A stretch of 64,000 nucleotides of DNA from Perognathus longimembris pacificus. Lineage: Eukaryota; Chordata; Mammalia; Rodentia; Heteromyidae. The notes under the pieces are model-generated. The model was not told the DNA's origin and did not search any database. It was given only the letters and a program-made list of their open reading frames with translations. Shown in pieces: positions 42,005 to 53,770 of the stretch. The position numbers and the translations under genes are program-made. Each line of letters opens with the position of its first letter. Position 1 is the first letter of the stretch. The stretch spans positions 43,392,191 through 43,456,190 of the forward strand of contig NC_063174.1 in NCBI RefSeq assembly GCF_023159225.1, read 5' to 3'.

Positions 42005-42395
42005 ACAAAGTATGAAGGTTGATTTCATTGTCAACTTGACTGAGGGATACACAGCTGTGTATATGTCTCTGAAGGCCTTTCCAGCAATGCTTCTTAGATC
42101 ACCAGGCCTCTGACCTAATCAATGAATCAGTTCCTTGGTGGATTCATCATAACTAAGGGGGAGGTGGTAAAAAGTAGATGGGGTCTAATTAGTGGAGGTG
42201 TGTGCCTGGGGGCTATATCTTGTCTTGGTCCCTGCCTATATGTCTTATTCTTGTTTCCTGTCTGCCATGATGTTGAACTGTTCCACTACACCCTCTCTGA
42301 CACGAAGCGTTGAACCTTCTGAAAAGAGTGTCCACGTCAGGTGTTTTGTCCACAGCTTTGATAAAATGATCAGGACAGAATTTCCATGTAGGTCA
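42005..42395. repeat. Probable interspersed repeat, class uncertain
   Basis: It begins GGTTGATTTCATTGTCAACTTG, a word found in common rodent repeats, and runs through GTCTGCCATGATGTTGAACTG. Family not assigned. Confidence 0.45.
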
Positions 42396-42817
42396 GGATA
42401 GGGCTATGTCTAGGGATGAGAGAAAGGGCCAGGAGAGAAGGGGTATGACTGGAAAGCACACAGGGAAGTCCCAAGGTAAATCTAGTTTTTGACTTGGGTT
42501 TTGGTTAGGAAGTGCTTGCTTTTCAATTATTCATGATCCTGTTTGTGTGTTGTGTATACTTTTCTGTACATGAAATTATTTCATAAAGCTAATAAAGGCC
42601 ATAAAACAAAAAAAAAGATTATTACTGAAAACTGAAATCAACTCCCAATGGAAGCAGTACAATAAAGCTGATAGCAAGAACTTTGGCCTGTTGAGTAGTG
42701 GCAGAATCCTGACTTTCTAGCCCAGAGGAAAGCCATAATTTTGCTTCATTGGTATTAGGTTGTGGGGAGAGGGTTTCTTTAAATGAAATAAAGTATCAAT
42801 ATAAGAACCTGTAATTC
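42396..42817. other. Intergenic sequence, no gene recognised
   Basis: ATTATTTCATAAAGCTAATAAAGGCCATAAAACAAAAAAAAAG near 42565-42615 looks like a retroelement 3' end with poly(A) signal and A-tail. Confidence 0.4.
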
Positions 42818-43050
42818 AAGCCCACCAGTGATTGCTTACACTTGTAATCATAGTTACTTAGGACACTGAGATCCGAGGATCATGGTTCAAAGCCAGCCCA
42901 AGCAGGAAAGTCCATGAAACTCTTATCTCTAACCACCAAATGGCCAATTGGTTCAAGTGGTAGAGTACCAGTTTTAGTGTAAAAGCCAAGTAACAGTGCC
43001 CAGTTTAACAGTGAGTTAAAGTCCCAATAGTGGTATGTGTGAACATATGC
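42818..43050 (+). repeat. Composite B1-like + Geo-like SINE, diverged
   Basis: AGTGATTGCTTACACTTGTAATC, GGTTCAAGTGGTAGAGTACC, GTTAAAGTCCCAATAGTGG. Confidence 0.78.
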
Positions 43051-43187
43051 ACAGAAGTGCATGTGTGTGCGCACACACACTCCAAACACATCATGGGGGT
43101 GGTGGTGTCAGTACTGGAGTTTGAGCTTATCTCATCATACTTGGTAGGTAGGAATTCTATTGCTTGAGCCTCACTTCAGTTCCCAAA

Positions 43188-43312
43188 CTTTTTTTCCCCC
43201 TGAAATAGGGTCTTATTGTGTAGCCCAATCTCAGTGTCAAACTCTCAGTTCTCCTGCCTCAGTCTCCCAAGTGCTGGGTCACAGATATATGTCACTGTAC
43301 CTAGTGTCACAT
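43188..43312 (-). repeat. B1 (7SL-derived) SINE, antisense
   Basis: TAGGGTCTTATTGTGTAGCCC, CTCCTGCCTCAGTCTCCCAAGTGCTGGG. Confidence 0.82.
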
Positions 43313-43363
43313 ATTCTTCAGTAATTTGTCCCTACTGCTCATCCAAAATCAAGACAGAACTGA

Positions 43364-43605
43364 AGCCGGGTTCCAGTGGCTCACACCTGTATTCCTAGCT
43401 ACTCAGGAGGCAGAGATCTGAGGATCATGGTTAGAAGCCAGGCCAGACTAAAAAGTCCTCATGAGATCCTTCTCTCCAATTAAACACCAGAAAACTGGGA
43501 GTGGTACTGTGGCTTAAAGTGGTAGAGTGCTAGCCTTGAACAGAAGAGCTCAGGGACAGCACCCAGACCCTGAGTGCAAGTCCTAAGACCAGAAGAAAAA
43601 AAAAA
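43364..43605 (+). repeat. Composite SINE with 13-bp target-site duplication
   Basis: AAGACAGAACTGA (43351-43363) and AAGACAGAATTGA (43606-43618), one mismatch, flank it. The body begins AGCCGGGTTCCAGTGGC and ends in an A-tail. Confidence 0.9.
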
Positions 43606-43618
43606 AAGACAGAATTGA

Positions 43619-44122
43619 GATAAGGCTGTGCAGACTCCAAACCCTGAGAGCTACTAGGAAATGTTCAGGATGGCCAAGTTGTGGGTGTAGAACCAATGCC
43701 TCAAGTACCTCCAGTATTCCCTAATGACCCTGGCTTTCCTTTGTGATGTCACCAATACCTGCTTCTGACCTCACCCACCAGAACTTCTCAATATTGATCT
43801 TTGGTAGTCACTGTTGGTAGTGGACAGCACTAACCTCCTTATTCCCAGAGAGAAGTTCTGTCTCACAAGGCTGCTGGCTAAGACACTGGCCCGGTAGGGC
43901 TTTGGTAAGTGGGGACCAATCAGGGTTGGAGAGGGCAGGGCAGCTGGGGCTGCCTCTGGAGAAGGCAGGCCTAGATTCGCCACCAGGGGAGCACCAAGTG
44001 ATTCCAGGGGCGTCCTCTCATCTGTGGGGAGTGTGGACTCTCAGTGTGGGTATTACTGTGTGCTAGAGATCTCATCTCTAGAAATCCCTACCTCCCTGTC
44101 CACCTATAAAGAGAACACATTT
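43619..44122. other. Intergenic sequence
   Basis: Unique DNA. It contains a weaker CTCF-like word CCACCAGGGGAGCA at 43980-43993 (two mismatches). Confidence 0.35.
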
Positions 44123-44355
44123 TTGTGTTGGTCATCAGGCTTGAACTCAGGGCCTGAGCAATGCCCCTGAAGCTTTTTCACTCAAGGCTAGTGCTCTATC
44201 ACTTTGAGCCACAGCACTACTTCTGGCTTCCTGGTGGTTAATTGGAAATAAGAATCGGATGGACTTTCCTGCCCAGGCTGGCTCTGAACTGCAATCCTCA
44301 GATTTCAGCCTCCTGAATAGCTAGGATTACAGGCGTGAGCCACCCACAACTAGCA
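44123..44355 (-). repeat. Composite B1-like + Geo-like SINE
   Basis: GGCTTGAACTCAGGGCCTGAGC, GGTTAATTGGAAATAAGAATC, GCTAGGATTACAGGCGTGAGCC. Confidence 0.88.
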
Positions 44356-45611
44356 ATTTAAATTATTTTCTAAATATGTTATAGAATTGTTTTCCTTCTT
44401 AAAAAACAACACTTAGTCAATGACTTAATCTTCTCTTTGCTCTGAGCCTATTTCCAATTTGATCTTATTGAACACAGCCAGGCCTTCTAGACCTCTTGGA
44501 AGAACCTTCTGCTAAAGGACTCCCAACTCTTTCTTCTTGATGTCCATTGCTTTAGTGCTTGTTTCCTTATTCCCATCTCTTCAATATGCTCCTGCACATT
44601 CTGCTGCAGGTTTGCAATCCAGGAACCTAGGCTTATCTGCTAAGCTATTGGCTCAGCTGCTGTAACAGAGACCAAACAATGATATTCTGCTCTTCCATTG
44701 AAAAGACCAAGGAGACCAAGGCATTCCAGATCCCAACCTCTAGGTCAACCTCAGGTTCTTTCTATCCTGTTGCATGGCCAGCCCTAGGGAGTTGTCCTGG
44801 TCAGTAGCATCAAAGCTGCCCTCTCTCCACTCTAGCTTATGTCCTAGTCTTCACCAAGGGGAAAGATGTGGGAGGAAGGCTGCTCCCTTTTTTAAGGATC
44901 CCTGCCATTCACACCCTACAGGGCCCTTGTAGCTGGTTGCAAAGGAACCTGGGATATGCAGTCTTTAGCAGTGTTGTCATGGGTGTAGATTGCAACCCTC
45001 AGAGTTCTATAAGGAAGAAGGAAAGAAAGACCTGTGAAATTATGTTTACTGACTTTGTCAGACAGTTCCATCCATTTGGACTATTCAGAATCATGTGTTT
45101 CTTTTGTATTATGCTGCACTGTGCTTTCAGGCAAGATGTTAGACATGAACAACACAGTTCATAAAGTCAATAGTAGACCTCGTCCTTCAGAGATGACAGT
45201 CCAGGTGATGGGCACCCCCCAATGCAGCGCCACAGGCACTGAGAACAAATTCCAGTCCCCTGCCATAAATTCAACCACACCAAAAACCTTTACGAGTCTG
45301 ACACTTAGATGGGTAGTTGGTGTGTAGTTGATTGGGACATTGGTGTCATCTCTTCCGTCACTGTACAGCCCACCTGTACAGGCCCTCCTTCCTCTTTTTC
45401 TGTATTTCCTCCATCATAGCATGCCAATGACACCTAGTGGGGGTCTCCTCAAGGATTGCAGGGGACTAGGTATGGGCTCCATAGCAGGTTCTATCTGTGA
45501 TGAAGGAACAGAGAAGGGAGGAGAAGCTGCTCTGCTCTAGGTTCTACTCTCTCCCAACATAACATTGTCAACACCAACCAACATGACTGCACAATTTTAC
45601 TTTTTAAACAT
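44356..45611. other. Intergenic sequence, no feature recognised
   Basis: 44400-44650 is L2-like in texture. The frames at 44868-45327 show no family similarity and no splice support. Confidence 0.35.
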
Positions 45612-45768
45612 TTAATATTTTTGGTGCCAGTACTGGGGCTGGAGCTCAGGGTCTAGGAACAGTCCTCTCATGGACTTTTTCTACCTGAGCTGGCTTCCAA
45701 CTGCAATCCTCAGACCTCAACCTCATGAGTAGATAGGATTACAGGCATAAACCACCAGCACAACATGC
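45612..45768 (-). repeat. Truncated composite SINE
   Basis: GTACTGGGGCTGGAGCTCAGGG is joined directly to GGACTTTTTCTACCTGAGCTGGC. The central part is deleted. Confidence 0.75.
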
Positions 45769-45774
45769 TTAATG

Positions 45775-45935
45775 TGCACTCACTTTGGATACAATATCGT
45801 ATTTAATCTTCATGACTACGTAATAACCTTAGTTTTTATCCAACTTTACATGTACAAGCAAGGAAGCTCACAGAGGTTAAGTCTCATTTGTTGGTGCTCC
45901 AATTAGACTCACATCCAAGCAGCTAGGGTTCCTAA
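45775..45935 (-). repeat. MIR antisense relic
   Basis: TTTAATCTTCATGACTACG and AAGCAAGGAAGCTCACAGAGGTTAAG follow reverse MIR order. Confidence 0.55.
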
Positions 45936-46349
45936 ACACTACTACAAGACTGCCCAGCATGGCCATAGCCAACCCAGGGCTAGAAGACAAACCTCAATGA
46001 CCTATTAGGCAACTGCATCCAAGTTAAAAGTCGTCCTGTACCTTCAAGGAAGGACTGGGTGACTGAGCCTAAGCTTACATGGGTCGCCCTAAACAGAATC
46101 TGTGTAGAGGTGTACCTTCATGTTCTTATGGGGTTCCTGGGGCAGAAGAACCAGAGAGAGGGCTGGAAAAGGCAGGTGCCTGGCATGGGGAGACATAACC
46201 AGGGGGCACCAGCCTGGCAAGGGGTACAGTGCTCTGGTTATGTGAGAATCCTGTGTTCCCCCCTCTATCCTTCGGCCCCCTGCTCTAGTGTTAAATGTCC
46301 TGTGCTCTCTTGCTTCCTCTATGGCCTTTTAGTGTATTGCTAAACAGCT

Positions 46350-46500
46350 CTGACAATAACACCGGAAAAGAGTCACCATTGCGCATCACTCATTAGTGGC
46401 TCTGGCAGCCTTGTGCATTTGCCATGGTAATTTGTAGCTCCTGTCTTATTAGCTATTGTACTGCAAGTGCTCACCAATGTCTATGAAGTAAACGTTCCTG
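46350..46500. promoter_or_regulatory. Candidate conserved non-coding element near the second CpG island
   Basis: Repeat-free and balanced: ATTGCGCATCACTCATTAGTGG, GCATTTGCCATGGTAATTTG, CTTATTAGCTATTG. Homeodomain- and bHLH-like words lie 200 bp before the island. Confidence 0.35.
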
Positions 46501-46514
46501 CCCCCCCCCCCCCC
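46501..46514 (+). repeat. Poly-C run
   Basis: Fourteen consecutive C bases. Confidence 0.95.
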
Positions 46515-46689
46515 GCAGTTTCTTACTTTGCTCACTCATCTTTAGGGTGCACACAAGTGGTATCTGCCCCAGGGTTAAAACCATCACATGTAGCATGGGG
46601 TAGCCAGCTTTTGGATGAAACTCAATATCCACTGGAGGAGTGTGGCCCCCGGCAAAACCGTAAATGACCTAGCCCACTCCCTTGGGCCC

Positions 46690-47860
46690 CTTGGGCAGGG
46701 CTGTGGCCAATGCGTAGATCTTTATTTTGCTGGAAAAGAAGGGGGCAGGAGCGGAATGGAAACCAGCCACTGAGCCGTGCCAGGAGGGGTCGCAAGGTGG
46801 GCAGAGCGTTACGGGAGGTGGCGGGGGGGGGGGGCTTTCAGCGGGCGGGAAGGGGAGGCTGCCGAGCCGAGTTGGGGGGAGGAGAGAAGGTGGGCCGGGC
46901 AGCTGCCGGGAGGCTTCGGAGGCTGCTGAGCGAACTGCAGCCAGGGACGGCAGCCTGGTGCGCCTGCGATCGTGACGGGCCGATGGTTTCGAGTAGGCAC
47001 AGGATCTCCGACCACGAGCCTGGGTCTCTGCCGGTGATGCTCCAGCCCGGGTTCCCCCGACAGGTCGCAGCGGCTTAGGGCGGGGCCGAGGCCGGCTCCG
47101 GCGGGGAGGAGCCGGGGTGCCGCTCGCTCGCGCGCGCGCGGCGGATGCAGAGGGAAATTTGCTGACAGTCCCTTGCCAGGTGGGGCTGGCATCGCCAAGC
47201 CGGCGAGGAGGAGGAGGAGGAGGAGGAAGAGGGAGGACCGGCTGGCTGTCTCCTCCCAGGTAGGGAGCGTGTTCCGGTCCCCGAACCCCGCTACCGAGTA
47301 CCTTTGCCTGGGGCTGGGCCGTGGCGCCGCGGGGCGCAGACGTGGTGAGCACGCGGGCGGGCGGCGCGCGCCCGGAGAAGGGGTGAGGATCCCGGCGGGC
47401 GCCGGGCCGGGGAGGGGGCGGGGAGGGGCCTCGAGCCCGTGGGGGTGCGGGTGGGGGAGACTGCGCCACGCCAGCGGCCCCCAGCCTGCACCCAGGGAAG
47501 GGGAGCCGGCCGCCCACCAGGGCAGGCCCTGCCTTAGCGGAACCCTTCTTGGCTGGCTGGGAGCGGGCAAAGGCTTTGCCGGGGTGGGGGTGGGTCCCCC
47601 TGCCCCCTCTCCCTGATGAGTGGGGGTTCAGTCTCCCCACCCCACCCGCGCAGGGATTCCCCGGGGCTCTCCGCCGCCCCCTCGCTGGCCGGGATGGGAG
47701 GAGGCAGGCCACTCCGCCGGCCCGGGGACGCCGGCCTCGCCACTGCGCTGCTGCTATGGGGTGAGGGGTCCCGTTCTGGGCTGGGCGGCCTGGGCGCCAC
47801 CCCCGCCCCCCGCCCCGCTCCTCCCCGCCCTCCAGGGGCAAAGGATGCCAGTGTTCTCCT
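46690..47860 (+). promoter_or_regulatory. CpG island, candidate TMEM63C promoter and first non-coding exon
   Basis: About 1.2 kb of CpG-dense DNA with GC boxes, a CCAAT box near 46698, and a GCTCGCTCGCGCGCGCGCGG tract at 47121-47140. Several plus-strand donors are possible (CAG before GTAGGG near 47260; GTGAGC near 47345; GTGAGG near 47384). In human, TMEM63C (an osmosensitive-channel-like membrane protein) starts divergently upstream of ZDHHC22 and points this way. The assignment rests on synteny. No coding sequence is seen. Confidence 0.5.
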
Positions 47861-48644
47861 ACAAGCTTCCAAAGAAGGCTCTTTGGCCCATCCTCATCTT
47901 GGCCTAGAGAGAGAAACTTCGGGTTCAGATAAAGGTTCTGCTCCAGGGAAGCTGAGACCCAGGGGTGCTGTGACTTGGCCAAGGTCACTTAGTGGCCCCC
48001 CTCCCCCCCCCGCATGACCTGCTGCCCTAGAGGGGCAGGGGCTGTTCTTGCTTTCTAGACCCCTGGTTCAGCCTGAGCTGGACTCCTACTTCAGTGCTCC
48101 CTTCCTGAGGATTCAGACTTAGAACTTCCGCGTGGGCCCCAGGCGTGGGGTGTCAACACTGCAGGGAGCTCACCTGGCCAGAGTGAGCTGTGGGCCTGGG
48201 CTGGCCGCGTGGACTCAGGGAAAGATGAGAGTTGGCTTTAGGAGAGGAGGCTCCGAGGAGGCCCAGGGAAAGTTCCCCCAGGAAGGGGCAAAGCAGCTGT
48301 GATTCTCACTGAGACCTGGTCCTGATGCTAGCATTCCCCCATGTTCTATTAGCATTCCCTATGCCCATCTTATCCTTGCCCTCCGGCTCTCAGTTGTCCC
48401 AGGAAAGAAGTGGACTCCACTGGATCGAAGTTCACTTCTCCCACTGTCCCTCAGTTTACCTTCTCCATTTTCTGGAGGGGAAACAAAGGGAGATTGAAAG
48501 AATCCGTGCTTTAGTCCTAGAGCCAGCTATGTTCCTGGTACAGATGAAGGAGCTGAGGCACCTAGGGTTCAGCAGGCTCCTCCAGGCCTCCGACTCCCTG
48601 GGCTTCCTGCCTCCTCCCCTACCCCTGGTGGACTGGAGTGGCTT
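47861..48644. other. Sequence downstream of the second CpG island
   Basis: 47880-47990 has MIR-like words (GAAGCTGAGACCCAGGG, GGCCAAGGTCACTTAG). Otherwise unique. No exon recognised. Confidence 0.4.
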
Positions 48645-48750
48645 CCTGATGCTCCTCCTCCCTCCTCCTCTTAATCCTCCTCCTTTTACTCTTCCTCCTC
48701 CTCCTCCCCCTCCCCCTCTTCCTCCTCCTCCTCCTCTTCCTCACCCTGTA
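48645..48750 (+). repeat. (CCT)n-rich pyrimidine tract
   Basis: About 100 bp of CCTCCT/CTTCCT repeats. Confidence 0.95.
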
Positions 48751-51721
48751 GGGGGACTTTCTCCTGGCAGGTGTAGGTTTTCCTTTAAAGTATGCTTTCT
48801 ACTTACTCGAGGGGAAGGGCTTGAAGAGGGGCCCAATTGCCACTTGGGAACCTTCGCAGCACAGTTCCCATGGGCCTGTCAGACCCAAAGACAGATGTCC
48901 CTGTGCTCTGGTGGCTGTGAGCAGCTGTGAGCCTGGCTGGAGAACAGGGACCGTCAAGGAGGTGACACACCGCAGGAGGACCCGTATCTCTCTGGCACCA
49001 TGTTGAGAAAGGCGGTTCTGACACTTACCTATGCTGAATGAAGGAGTCACCATGCACCTGGCACACAATGGCTACTTTTCAGCCCTCCCCTGGGCACAGA
49101 GCCACCAAGGCTGGTTCCCTGTGACCATGGGCATGCCCAGGACTGCTTCGTGGCCACCAAGATTTCTAGAGTGAGTGATCTATGGGAAGGAATGGGCTCC
49201 CCAGAAATCAAGATGAGAACCAGCCACTTGTGGGGTGACAGTGCAATGCCAAAGAGGAGAGGTTCCACCATGCTGGAAGAAGAGCTTGTGTCCAGTGCCT
49301 CCTCTGGGGTGTCTCCTCCAGGAAGATTCCTCGTGCCCTTGGCCCCAGGAAGTGAATGGTGTATGTCTCTCCTGCTAGGAGGCAGGATGAGGCCTGAGAG
49401 AGCCCCTGCTCTACCCCTGAATTGTGGGAGGACAACCAGATTCATAAAGCAGAGGGCCAGTTCTGGACCAAGAGCTCCTATTGTTGGGACTCTGCTCTCA
49501 GTTTCCCTAACTGACAGCTGAGCACGGAGACCCCTTCTCCAGATGGGTGGGAGGGCCTTGGAAATGTGTCAGGTATTCACTACAGATGGGAAGTATTACT
49601 CCCAGAGGCTCTGGCCTATACGGAAGCCATCTGTGTCCGCCTCAGTGGAGAATGGTGGGGTTTCCTCTTAACTTGTCTAGGGCTCCTTCTGGGCTTGGAA
49701 GGCAGGCTGGCCTAACCCACTTTCCAGTTGTATTCTAGCCCGTGAATGCTTCCTTCCCAGTCTCCTCAGCTGCCTGTGACACCAATATGCTTTCTACCCA
49801 TATCCATATTATTTCCACCTGTGAGATACCCGTGTCTAGTGGCACAGTGGGTAGTCCTACAGGCCTACACTCCTCTACTCACTCTCCTGTCACATAGACC
49901 CTCTAACCCTGGCCTTTCCTGAAAGACAGCTATACAGGAAAAATCATAGAGGTAATGCACAGAAAGTGACGGGAGCTCTTTGTGCTGTGTCCAGGGTATG
50001 GACAGGCCGGAGCTGGGAAAAGCTGTAATGAAAGTACTTAGGGGAAGTGCTCAGCGCTAAGTGAGATCAGCAGCTTTTAGTGCCCTGTGTACTGAGTTGG
50101 GCTCTGGGCCTGCACCTCCCCCTCCCCTGGGAGAAGAGCGAGTTTTCACAGCTGACCCACACACCGGCATGGGTAGTACACTTGAGGCTCTCTGTTTCCT
50201 TGCCTTTGACTTGGCTGGTGCAGCTCCTGTAAGGCAGAGTCACAGGGGGACCCAAGATGAGGGACCTGGTTCCACTGAGATGAGCACGTGGACAGCTCAG
50301 CAAGTCTGATGTGTCCTTGTTCTAGATTTGTCTGGGCTGCTCCAGGCCAACTGAAAGTGGCTCTTGGGAAAACATCCTCAGGTCAGAATGTTACGTCGTA
50401 TGAGTCTAAAGCAGGATATGCACCCAAGCGGCCATGTTCCTTACCATGACTGGACTAAAACATGCAGAGAGGCAATGGTGGAGGAGGACCCATAATCATT
50501 GCCTGCTTCCTTTTATTCTTGAATGATGTTCTCAGAGCAAGCACAGACTCATTAAGAAAACCAGGTCTCAAACCCAAGTGTCTTAAGTTGCCACCTCTGC
50601 TTTCCTCAGCCCCCCTCCACCATCACTGTCTGACCTCAGCACCTCAAGAGGAGCCAGGAAAGGCTGGGCCAGAGTGGATAAGTTATGCCATAGCCCTGAG
50701 CCTGCAGGCCTTTGTTCCTGCCAAGTCAAGGCCTCTAGTATCCTCTAAGGATATCAGAGGCAGAAAGGCCAGACCATCTTCCAGTTGGCCAAGCAGTTCC
50801 CCTCTCATCCCTGGTTTGGCCTGGCCAAGGGAAGTGGTCCTGGAGGAAATAAAAGCCACCTCACTGTCACCATCTTCTCAAAACTGTAACACTGGCCTGA
50901 GTCCTGGCAAAAAAGAACAAAGGTGTTTGGAGAGTTAGGGGAGCAACTTAATCTGTGGCTATCCACTCTGCCAGGGAGATACTTTGGTTTTTGATCATGA
51001 GGCTTCATCATCACCTGGGGACAATCGGAGTGGCAATGATTTGGCCATAGACTAGAAATGCTTCCGTGGGAAGCTGGATACTCCTTCAGGACCATGTGGG
51101 AGATCAGCGGTGCTTGCTGGGAGCAGGGAGGACCTTTTCAGTGTAGGTAGATCACTTTGGGAGGGGACTGTACTCCCACTGCTTTATTACCTGTTCACTT
51201 CTGCAAGGAGGATCTTGTGTTTGCAACATGGTAGAACAGTCCCTCCCACCTAGGGCCACTGACAAGATGGATGGAAGATGCCTGCTGGCTCTTGGTGACC
51301 AAGTCCCCTTCCCACTTGCTTGTCCCTTCCCCTCTGACTTGCCAGACCTCAGGGACCTCTGGGATGGCCGGTTCTGTTTTGGTTGTACCACACAATGTCT
51401 AGCAATGGCTGGCCAACCATGATCATTGTTCTAGGCACTGGCATAATGAAGATAGCTGCTCCCTTCAAAGAGAGCCTCAGGTCCCAAGGACCCGGCAAAG
51501 GAGGGTGGTCTCAGAACCAGAGTGGGTGACCACGTGGGTGGTGGGCAGAGAGGATGTGTCCTTTAGTACAATGAACATGTGGTTGCTGGCCAGGGACCCC
51601 TCCTAGGCGGGGTCTGTGTGTGCCCAGGTTTGTAGACTAGATTCAGGTACCAGAACAGGCTGAGAGGCTGGTGTGAGATCCCAATACTGTCCCTGAGTCC
51701 CACATACTTTGTCATTACTTT
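48751..51721. other. Repeat-poor intergenic or intronic stretch
   Basis: Nearly 3 kb without a recognisable young SINE, unusual for this window. The ORFs at 49150-49521 and 50462-50938 show no family similarity and no splice support. If the TMEM63C assignment is right, this lies in its first intron. Confidence 0.4.
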
Positions 51722-51935
51722 TTATTTATGCTAGTACTGGGACTTGAACTTGGGGCTTCTTGCTGTAGCTTGGCTTTATCACTCAGGGCTAGTGCTCTAC
51801 CACTTGAGCCACAGCTCCACTTCTGGCTGTGTGCTGGCTAATTGGAGATAGTCTCTTTTGGCCTTTTCTGCGTTGGCTGGTTTTGAACTGTGCTCCTCAA
51901 ATCTCAGCCACATGAAGAGCTAGGCTTATTGTCAT
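51722..51935 (-). repeat. Composite B1-like + Geo-like SINE
   Basis: GGGACTTGAACTTGGGGC, TCTACCACTTGAGCCACAGC, GGTTTTGAACTGTGCTCC. Confidence 0.82.
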
Positions 51936-52655
51936 TCCTTTTGAACCCAGGCCCCAAGGAATAGTGGGAGCAGGGAGAGTGGGCCACTTGACAGCGTGGA
52001 GACTGAGGCTCTCAGAGGCGGTGTGAGTCACAACCTCGCTCACACACAGCAGTGGGACCTGAAGCAGTGGTCTGATCCCCAGGGGCCATGCTGGGAGCTG
52101 TCCTGCCCAGCACCACAGATACATCCTGAGTTCACCTCTTAGGCTGCTCGTGGTTTTGCTGAAGTTGCTGAAGACCAAAAGGACTGGGAAGTGAAGGTCA
52201 AGAGTTTCCCCTCTTCCTCTCCACGCTGGGCAGGGTGCCCAGAGCTGGGTCTGCTGGAGGACAGCTCCTATCACAAGAGCAGGAAACACAGGATAGCATT
52301 CCCACCCCATGTTCACCGGAGCAGAGAAAGGGGGGACAGGAAGCCATGCATGATGCGAGCTGCTGGCCTGGGTCACAACTGCAGACAAGAGGACCAGGAG
52401 CCCCTGGCTAGTCTGAGAAAGAAATCCAGGCAAGCAACCCTGATTTTGTTGTTTTGCAGAGACAGAGGTAGGGGAGGGGCCAATAGGCTTTGGACTCAGG
52501 CCTGCCCCAGGGCAAGTGAGCTCTTTCTAGGCTTAGCGCTACCCTGGCTCTTCTTTAGTGGCCCCCAGGGCCTGCCACTAAGAACTCCTCAGGGATTAAG
52601 CCCAAACTCCTCCTTCCACACACTCTCCCCCCACACATCATACTTACCCTCCTCA
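51936..52655. other. Intergenic or intronic sequence, no feature recognised
   Basis: Unique DNA. The ORFs at 51897-52433 (minus) and 52191-52709 (plus) overlap each other and have no family similarity. Confidence 0.35.
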
Positions 52656-52940
52656 CTCATCACTTTTGTTTGTTTGTTGCCAGACCTGGGGCTTGAACTC
52701 AGGGCCTGAGCACTGTCCCTGGCTTCTTTTTTTTTTTTTTTTTTTGGCCAGTCCTGGGCCTTGGACTCAGGGCCTGAGCCCTGTCCCTGGCTTCCTTTTG
52801 CTCAAGGCTAGCACTCTGCCACTTGAGCCACAGCGCCACTTCTGGTCATTTTCTGTATATGTGGTGCTGGGGAATCGAACCCAGGGCCTCATGTATATGA
52901 GGCAAGCTCTCTTGCCACTAAACCACATTCCCAGCCCCTT
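52656..52940 (-). repeat. IDL-Geo-like SINE inserted in a related SINE fragment
   Basis: A partial right monomer (about 52678-52725) is followed by a T-run and a complete antisense IDL-Geo (about 52745-52938), giving the same CTCAGGGCCTGAGC word twice within 90 bp. Confidence 0.88.
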
Positions 52941-52969
52941 GACCCACTTTCAGTGTTGTTGTTGTTCTG

Positions 52970-53192
52970 GTCCTGGGTCTTAAACTCAGGGCCTTGTACT
53001 CTCACTTGGCTTTTTCTCTCAAACCTGGCTTTCTACCACTTGAGCCATACATCTATTGGCTTTTTACTGGCTAATTGGAGATAAGTCTCATAGACTTGTC
53101 TGCTTGAGCTGGCTTTCGACCCCAATCCTCTGATCTCAGTTTCCTGAATATCAAGGATTATAAGCAAGAGCCACAGTGCCCAGTGACTTGGA
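52970..53192 (-). repeat. Composite B1-like + Geo-like SINE
   Basis: GGGTCTTAAACTCAGGGCC, GGCTAATTGGAGATAAGTC, AGGATTATAAGCAAGAGCC. Confidence 0.83.
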
Positions 53193-53375
53193 AGTGGTGT
53201 TGTTGTTTTTTCCTTCTTCAAAATATGTCTTGCTTTTCCTCCCCCAACTCAGCTAAAAACCATGACTGGCAAATTAAATTATATAAAAAGGGATTCTTTT
53301 CTACCCCATGCCTTAGTTTATCCACTCATCTCCTCCTCCCATTCCAGATCTTGTCCAGTTCTAACATAACCCCAA

Positions 53376-53612
53376 GCTGGATGCCAGTGGCTCATACCTG
53401 TAATCCTAGCTACTGAGATCTGAGAACCATGGTTCAAAGCCAGCTCTGACAGAAAAGTCCTGGTGAGACTGTTATCTCCAGTTAACCACTCAAAATCCAG
53501 AAGTGGCTCTGTGGTTCAAAGTGGTAGAGCGCTAGCCTTGAGCAAAAGAGCTCAGGGATAGTGCCCAGGCCCTGAGTTCGAGCCCCAGGACTGGAAGGGA
53601 AAAGAAAAGCTC
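53376..53612 (+). repeat. Composite SINE with short target-site duplication
   Basis: AACCCCAA flanks it (53368-53375 and 53613-53620). The body starts GCTGGATGCCAGTGGCTC and ends ACTGGAAGGGAAAAG. Confidence 0.88.
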
Positions 53613-53770
53613 AACCCCAAATGCCACCTTTTCCATGAAGCCCTCTTTGGATCTCTGCCAGCAGAGATCTGTAAAGACTTTAGTGCACGTAGCACACTGA
53701 GTCTGGCTTTTCTGCTAGACAGTGAGCTCATCCCTTCCGGCACCAAATGTTCTCTGAGGGCTGTTGCACA
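53613..53770 (+). repeat. LINE-2 fragment
   Basis: AAATGCCACCTTTTCCATGAAGCCC, GCTAGACAGTGAGCTCATCCC follow L2 order. Confidence 0.6.

Noticed and set aside
45428..45446. CTCF-like word CACCTAGTGGGGG
   Set aside because: Several mismatches and wrong spacing against the core motif.
46669..47988. 439-residue minus-strand ORF, the longest in the window
   Set aside because: It lies wholly in the second CpG island, is built of Pro/Arg/Gly/Ala runs, has overlapping long frames on both strands, and shows no domain. GC-rich DNA lacks stop codons, so this is expected by chance.
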